This document shows positions 59,823 to 64,000 of a stretch of DNA of 64,000 bases, piece after piece (within the stretch, counting starts at the first letter, position 1; every line of letters starts with the position of its first letter). A program made the position numbers and the translations under genes. Source of the DNA: Desulfosporosinus lacus DSM 15449 (GTDB taxonomy: Bacteria > Bacillota > Desulfitobacteriia > Desulfitobacteriales > Desulfitobacteriaceae); contig NZ_FQXJ01000012.1 in assembly GCF_900129935.1 (NCBI RefSeq), positions 1 to 64,000 of the forward strand, written 5' to 3'. The notes under the pieces are model-generated. The model did no database searches and was not told the DNA's origin. It saw nothing but the letters and a program-made list of their open reading frames with translations.

Positions 59823-59848
59823 AAGCATCTTATTGCTTTCTAGCCTTG
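59814..59848. terminator. Bidirectional terminator between convergent genes
   Basis: CAAGGCTAGAAGCA, 6-nt loop, TGCTTTCTAGCCTTG, between the NtrB-type kinase and the sigma-54 activator. Confidence 0.85.
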
Positions 59849-59864
59849 TTGCTACATTAACATC

Positions 59865-61874
59865 TTATTTTTTAACACCGTATTTTTCTAAATGTCGATA
59901 TAATGTTGTCCGTGCTATCCCTAATTGACGAGCTGTAGCAGAAAGATTACCGCCTGATTCCTTAACAAGGTTGAGAAGGACCTCTTTTTTGTAACTGCTC
60001 GTAAATTCCTTCCAGTTTGCTGGGGAGACTATATTCCTTGTCCAAGAGGAGTTATCAGTTAACGTTTTTTGGATACTTTGCGGAAGGTCTTCAATTGCGA
60101 TAATGCCATTTAAGCAAAATAACACTGCACGCTCAAGACTATTCTGTAATTCTCGAACATTACCCGGCCATTGATAGGCGTTAATCAGAAAATCCCTGAC
60201 TTGCGGATCAAGCATAGGAAGTGGTTTACTGTATTTAGAAGCGAATTGTTCCAAAAAGTGATCGATTAACAAGGGGATATCGTCTCGACGTTCTCTTAGA
60301 GGTGGGATAGTGATACTTACAACATGCAATCTGTAATAAAAGTCCGCGCGAAATACCCCATCATTTACGAGTTGTTCAAGATTGTGGTGGGTAGCAGCAA
60401 TAATTTTCACGTCTACCGGTATGGGAGTTGAACCCCCCAGTCTAACGATTTCCCGTTCTTGGAGAACGCGTAACAGATGAACTTGAAATCTAAGAGGCAT
60501 TTCTCCAATCTCATCGAGGAATAAGGTTCCCAGATGGGCCTCTTCAAATTTTCCCTTACGTCCACCTTTGACTGCCCCTGTGAACGTACCCGGATCGTAG
60601 CCAAAAAGCTCACTAGCCAACAGCTCATTCGGCATAGCTCCACAATTTAAGGCAACGAAAGGTCCTTCTCGGCGATCACTGATTTCATGGATCGCTTTGG
60701 CAAAGAGTTCTTTGCCTGACCCGCTTTCTCCAAGCAATAAAACTGGGACGTTTGTCTGAGCAACTATGTTGCATTGGGATATTGCGGAAAGAATCTTGCT
60801 CGATTTTCCAACGATTTTACTCCAAGAAGCACTCTGGAGTTTGGTCCAAGTATCATTGTGAAGGGCTCGGCTTGGGGTTGTTCTTTGGTCTAAGGGGATT
60901 AGTAACAGGATAGAACCTATGCGTTGGTTTCCTCGATAGATTTCCTGAATTAAGCATGGAGTTCCAAATTGCTCAATGAAAATTTTGTAGTCCTCTTGCG
61001 GTTGACCGGATTTATGCAGTTTTACTAAAATCGCAGTAAACGTTTGCTCTTTCCATATTGTTTCTAAATCTTTGCCCGTCAAGTTATGAATAAGTCTACG
61101 GGCACAAAGGTTAGCCTCGATAGGGTTAAAGACAGCATCAAGGGCAATGACTCCATTTTGCGGATACCGAAGAACAAATGACGAATAGCTTTCCAAAAGC
61201 TGAAGTCTATTAAGGAGTGATTGTTCATAAAGCTTATGTTCAATCACTCTAGAAGCCATAAAAACCAGACCGAGGGTATGGGCCTGAGCTTCTTTCCAAC
61301 ATCCTGTAATGTCAATAACGCCCAGAACTTCCTTTGTTACAGGATCACGTACCGGAGATGATGAACAGACCCAGTCATGAATTCCTTCGCAAAAATGTTC
61401 AGCTGAAAAAATCTGAACTGGATAACCTGTTTTTAAGCTTGTGCCAATTGCATTAGTTCCAATTGCTTCTTCACTCCAACAAGACCCTAATACAAAATTC
61501 ATTTTTTCTGCCTGCTTTTTGACTTGGCGATCCCCTCCAAGATAGATAATCCTTCCGTTAGCATCACATAAGGTCATAAGATACTTAGTTTTTTCGGCCT
61601 GAATTAATAACTCATTCAAAGTTGCGGTTGAATACTTATGAAGTATAGAACATCCAATTATGTTTTCAAGGTCTGCGCCATTAGGAGGATCTTCAGTCTG
61701 ATGACGTCGAGGATCAATCCCAAATTGGCGACAACGTATCCATGAATCATAAACTATCGGCTGTATGGGCTGAAGGCCTGGAGAGTGATCCAAAAATCTG
61801 CACCGATTCTCTTCAAGTAGTTTCCTGTGCTTAATAAGGCCTCTTGGGGAGGATGTCTCTAATTGCCAACTCAT
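59865..61874 (-). CDS. AcoR-type sigma-54 transcriptional activator
   Basis: 669 aa from ATG 61874. N-terminal GAF-like sensory region (about 60-215; [17 protein letters not shown]..., GTNAIGTSL), PAS-like middle, AAA+ domain with GESGSGKE, loop GTFTGA (Thr in place of the usual Ala at position 2), [10 protein letters not shown], and a C-terminal Fis-type HTH ([24 protein letters not shown]). Activators of this type sense alcohols, acetoin or related carbon sources. The upstream neighbour is a zinc alcohol dehydrogenase with a sigma-54 promoter, its probable target. Confidence 0.93.
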   Translation of the reverse strand: MSWQLETSSPRGLIKHRKLLEENRCRFLDHSPGLQPIQPIVYDSWIRCRQFGIDPRRHQTEDPPNGADLENIIGCSILHKYSTATLNELLIQAEKTKYLMTLCDANGRIIYLGGDRQVKKQAEKMNFVLGSCWSEEAIGTNAIGTSLKTGYPVQIFSAEHFCEGIHDWVCSSSPVRDPVTKEVLGVIDITGCWKEAQAHTLGLVFMASRVIEHKLYEQSLLNRLQLLESYSSFVLRYPQNGVIALDAVFNPIEANLCARRLIHNLTGKDLETIWKEQTFTAILVKLHKSGQPQEDYKIFIEQFGTPCLIQEIYRGNQRIGSILLLIPLDQRTTPSRALHNDTWTKLQSASWSKIVGKSSKILSAISQCNIVAQTNVPVLLLGESGSGKELFAKAIHEISDRREGPFVALNCGAMPNELLASELFGYDPGTFTGAVKGGRKGKFEEAHLGTLFLDEIGEMPLRFQVHLLRVLQEREIVRLGGSTPIPVDVKIIAATHHNLEQLVNDGVFRADFYYRLHVVSITIPPLRERRDDIPLLIDHFLEQFASKYSKPLPMLDPQVRDFLINAYQWPGNVRELQNSLERAVLFCLNGIIAIEDLPQSIQKTLTDNSSWTRNIVSPANWKEFTSSYKKEVLLNLVKESGGNLSATARQLGIARTTLYRHLEKYGVKK

Positions 61875-61997
61875 AGAAACCACCACCACTTTTAGAATAA
61901 TACTAAGTCAGAAAAATCAGATAATTTTGACTTATTTATTATTCTATTCTAAGTAATCGTGATTATCAAGTGTTTTGGATGTAAATATGTGTAATTA

Positions 61998-62040
61998 GCA
62001 ATAGGCAAGGCTCTGTAAATATGGAGTCTTGCCTATTGCC
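61998..62040 (-). terminator. Hairpin after the alcohol dehydrogenase gene
   Basis: GCAATAGGCAAGACTCC ... GAGCCTTGCCTATTGC on the minus strand; stable stem but a weak T-run, so it may be partial. Confidence 0.6.
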
Positions 62041-62085
62041 TGCTGGTAAATTGTACAACTAAAGTGAAACATATCTTAATTATAA

Positions 62086-63126
62086 TTAGGCATCTGCTTT
62101 GAGTACGACCTTAATTGCATTGTCACGTCGCTGTTCAAAGATATCGTATCCTTCTGCAACCTGGGATAAGGGTATAGTGTGAGTTATAAGTGGCTTCATA
62201 TTAAGTTTTCCCTCTTTAATAAGATCGATTAGCTCGGGAATATGATTAGCCTTGACTAGCCCCATTTTCAGTGTGATGTTTTGAATCCAGAGGTTTTGCA
62301 TTTCAAGAATCTGTGGTTTCTCAAAAACTCCGATCACAGAAACAGTTCCGCCTGGTCTTACGCCAGCGATTGCTCCTTTGAAGGTTGGCTCGAATCCATT
62401 GGCTTCAATAGTTACATCAGCTCCACGACCACTGGTAAAATCTTTTAGGGCCTGCGTAACGTCTACTTTTTGAGGATTCAACCCGTAATCAGCCCATCCT
62501 TGCTTAATAGCAAACTCAAGCCGGGATTCATCAATGTCTACAGCCACGATTCTGGCTGGACCCCATAGGCGGGCGGTTGCCATAGCACACATTCCGACTG
62601 GACCGGATCCAAACACAGCTACAGTGTCACCAGGTTGAATACTGCCATTTTCTGCTCCAAAATAGCCCGTGGAAAGAATATCACCGACGAACAAGACGTC
62701 TTCGTCTGCTAAACTGTCTGGAATCAGGTACATTCCGGAATCAGCATAGGGAACTCTAACATAATCTGCTTGGCAGCCATCAATTTTGTAACCAAAGATC
62801 CAGCTGCCATTTTCACATCTGGAGTAGATTCCGCGTTTACAATAGTAACATTCCATACATTGTGTAATGCAGGAGACGGCAACATTATCCCCTTTTTTAA
62901 ACTTATTAACACCTGCTCCAATTTCCACAACTTCGCCACAGAATTCGTGTCCTATGACTCTTCCCGCCTCCACTTCGGGTAATCCACCGTTTCTGATGTG
63001 TTTATCTGTTCCACATATGGTTGAGGTGGTTACTCTAACTATGGCATCCGTCGGTCTTTGAATAACGGGGTTGGGTACTTGGTCGAGGCTCATATTTTTA
63101 GGACCATGATAAACAAATGCTTTCAT
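62086..63126 (-). CDS. Zinc-dependent alcohol dehydrogenase (medium-chain)
   Basis: 346 aa. Catalytic zinc ligands: Cys in TTSTICGTDKH and His-Glu in RVIGHEFCGEV; the structural zinc lobe has CMECYYCKRGIYSRCENG; coenzyme fold VAVFGSGPVGMCA with VAVDIDESR. It resembles clostridial secondary alcohol dehydrogenases. AGGGG precedes the ATG. A sigma-54 promoter, a short leader ORF and tandem upstream sites point to induction by the activator encoded downstream, as in other anaerobes where sADH and its activator are neighbours. Confidence 0.92.
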   Translation of the reverse strand: MKAFVYHGPKNMSLDQVPNPVIQRPTDAIVRVTTSTICGTDKHIRNGGLPEVEAGRVIGHEFCGEVVEIGAGVNKFKKGDNVAVSCITQCMECYYCKRGIYSRCENGSWIFGYKIDGCQADYVRVPYADSGMYLIPDSLADEDVLFVGDILSTGYFGAENGSIQPGDTVAVFGSGPVGMCAMATARLWGPARIVAVDIDESRLEFAIKQGWADYGLNPQKVDVTQALKDFTSGRGADVTIEANGFEPTFKGAIAGVRPGGTVSVIGVFEKPQILEMQNLWIQNITLKMGLVKANHIPELIDLIKEGKLNMKPLITHTIPLSQVAEGYDIFEQRRDNAIKVVLKADA

Positions 63127-63190
63127 TTTATACCCCTCCAGTTTTTATTTTACAAATTATAAATCTTAGCATAGGGATCGTATCTGGTAT

Positions 63191-63238
63191 CTATAGATCA
63201 TAACTCAAAACAGGCCATGAACTTGATTTCTGGAACAT
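63191..63238 (-). CDS. Leader ORF (15 aa) in the adh 5' UTR
   Basis: GAAGGGAGTG lies 6 bases before the ATG of a 15-codon frame (MFQKSSSWPVLSYDL) in the roughly 160-nt leader between the sigma-54 promoter and adh. Could be a translated leader peptide; function unknown. Confidence 0.4.
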   Translation of the reverse strand: MFQKSSSWPVLSYDL

Positions 63239-63289
63239 AAATCACTCCCTTCGCTAGATAAAATAACTGAATATTCTGTTAGAAGTTAT

Positions 63290-63305
63290 TGCAATATTAA
63301 TGCCA
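63290..63305 (-). promoter_or_regulatory. Sigma-54 promoter of the alcohol dehydrogenase gene
   Basis: Minus strand TGGCATTAATATTGCA: GG and GC 10 bases apart, -24 and -12 boxes near consensus. Confidence 0.85.
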
Positions 63306-63399
63306 GCTTTAAAGAGGTTTCATTATACCGTAAAGCAGTGGCTAGACTGCTCATTATACAAATTCGTATGCTAGGATTATGTTACAAAAACAATACAAG

Positions 63400-63427
63400 T
63401 GTAGCCTTACAAAACTGTAGCGCTACA
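63400..63427. promoter_or_regulatory. Tandem upstream activator sites of the adh promoter
   Basis: TGTAGCCTTACA (63400-63411) and the perfect palindrome TGTAGCGCTACA (63416-63427), 16 bp apart, about 110 bp upstream of the sigma-54 promoter. Probable binding sites of the AcoR-type activator. Confidence 0.65.
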
Positions 63428-63552
63428 CTATTGAGGATTCATCGCTGCTTCTTGAGGGTATATCGTTAAGATTGTCATCTTAACTTAGTTCGTCATATAA
63501 AATGGGTATACTGATTTTAAAAGTCCATTGAAAGAAAAAGGAGAAGAAGAAT

Positions 63553-63720
63553 TTGGAGTAGAATTCTTATTCATTTGAGACAAATAGCTTGATAAAAGGA
63601 GCTGGGAAACTAAACTGCCATCGAATACTCAGAATGAAATTATCGCTGTTCTATGGAAAAAAACTAGTGCGAAGATTACCTGGAAAGACGTCTAGCCCCT
63701 GGTCTACCCTTGACCTGTGA
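63553..63720 (+). pseudogene. Relic of the 5' end of the following radical SAM gene
   Basis: From a TTG with AGGAGAAGAAG upstream, an early TAG interrupts the frame, then NSYSFETNSLIKGAG follows, close to NPYSVETNNWIKRGWD of the gene at 63802. About 45 bases (63564-63608 and 63841-63885) are clearly similar; later sequence has drifted. Confidence 0.55.
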
Positions 63721-63801
63721 CTCTTGCAAAAATTCGACAAAATTGCAGAGAATCGTGTAACATAGGAGTAAGATCTAGAAAATAAAAAAGGGTGAAAAGA
63801 T

Positions 63802-64000
63802 TTGGATCAAAACAACAGTAATGGCGTTTTTGAAATAAATCCCTATTCAGTTGAGACGAATAACTGGATTAAAAGGGGCTGGGACATACGCGTAAATAAT
63901 TTTCCGGCCGAGATATACTTTGATTATCCGACCAAAACAAAAAGTATAAGTTTAACCGGAACTGCTTGCTCTCTCAATTGTGCACATTGTGGGGGACGTT
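63802..64000 (+). CDS. Radical SAM protein, LipS-like (3' end outside window)
   Basis: 66 residues are visible from TTG 63802 (AGGGTG upstream). The end holds SISLTGTACSLNCAHCGGR, a CxxxCxxC radical SAM cluster motif. The T-G-x-x-C-x-L-N-C-x-H-C context fits the LipS1/LipS2-type lipoyl synthase group of anaerobes and their relatives; without the remaining domain this stays tentative. Confidence 0.7.
   Translation, partial: MDQNNSNGVFEINPYSVETNNWIKRGWDIRVNNFPAEIYFDYPTKTKSISLTGTACSLNCAHCGGR

Overview
The window looks like a chromosomal segment of an anaerobic low-GC Firmicute of the Desulfosporosinus/Desulfitobacterium type (Clostridia, Peptococcaceae-like). Pointers are the gene families present (FmdE-family proteins, KamA, Cbi/Nik-type metal transport, MurT/GatD, NdoA-type MazF, sigma-54 activators), strong Shine-Dalgarno sites with frequent TTG/GTG starts, and one probable selenocysteine codon. 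Genus assignment is inference. No rRNA, tRNA or CRISPR array was seen.

Layout. 0-3.4 kb: accessory genes (HicB antitoxin cut by the window edge, MerR regulator, truncated GPP34 protein, GH113-like membrane protein, DUF3788 protein). 3.4-22 kb: a nickel/cobalt/corrinoid island with two FmdE-family genes, two paralogous SAM methyltransferases, a Nik/Opp-type ABC transporter behind a cobalamin riboswitch, a second cobalamin riboswitch, cobO, a BtuF/FecCD-type ABC transporter and cbiM-cbiQ-cbiO. Four copies of an apparently undescribed leader element, with an invariant 11-mer and two mutually exclusive hairpins (the second terminator-like), precede both fmdE genes, cbiM and a small ORF. 22-33 kb: housekeeping genes (tautomerase, HEAT/MGMT fusion, D-cysteine desulfhydrase family, radical SAM protein, acpS, nnr, alr, uppP) around a c-di-AMP/osmolyte locus. 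There a c-di-AMP riboswitch precedes a KamA-family aminomutase whose active site looks glutamate-type, and a BusR-like GntR-RCK_C regulator is encoded divergently. 34-41 kb: murT-gatD, mazEF and a polar amino acid ABC transporter. 41-57 kb: a metal/redox envelope region with Met-rich and SHOCT proteins, two OmpR-type two-component systems (one with a Met/Gly/His-rich sensor loop), a second c-di-AMP riboswitch before a YopX-like gene, and a minus-strand cluster resembling the Campylobacter P19-associated set (FixH-like, FeS membrane protein, DUF2318, MacB-type ABC transporter, thioredoxin-CcdA). 57-64 kb: an NtrC/NtrB pair, a sigma-54 activator, a zinc alcohol dehydrogenase with a sigma-54 promoter, and the start of a LipS-like radical SAM gene.

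How it fits together. Three regulatory layers can be read directly: (i) cobalamin riboswitches plus the new leader element in the Ni/Co/corrinoid island; (ii) c-di-AMP riboswitches with a shared promoter half-site and a BusR-like regulator; (iii) consensus sigma-54 promoters with upstream dyads, each next to a gene for an enhancer-binding protein. The thioredoxin-CcdA gene carries an in-frame TGA exactly where the first cysteine of WCxxC is expected, so it probably encodes a selenoprotein that is easily mis-called as starting at an internal ATG.
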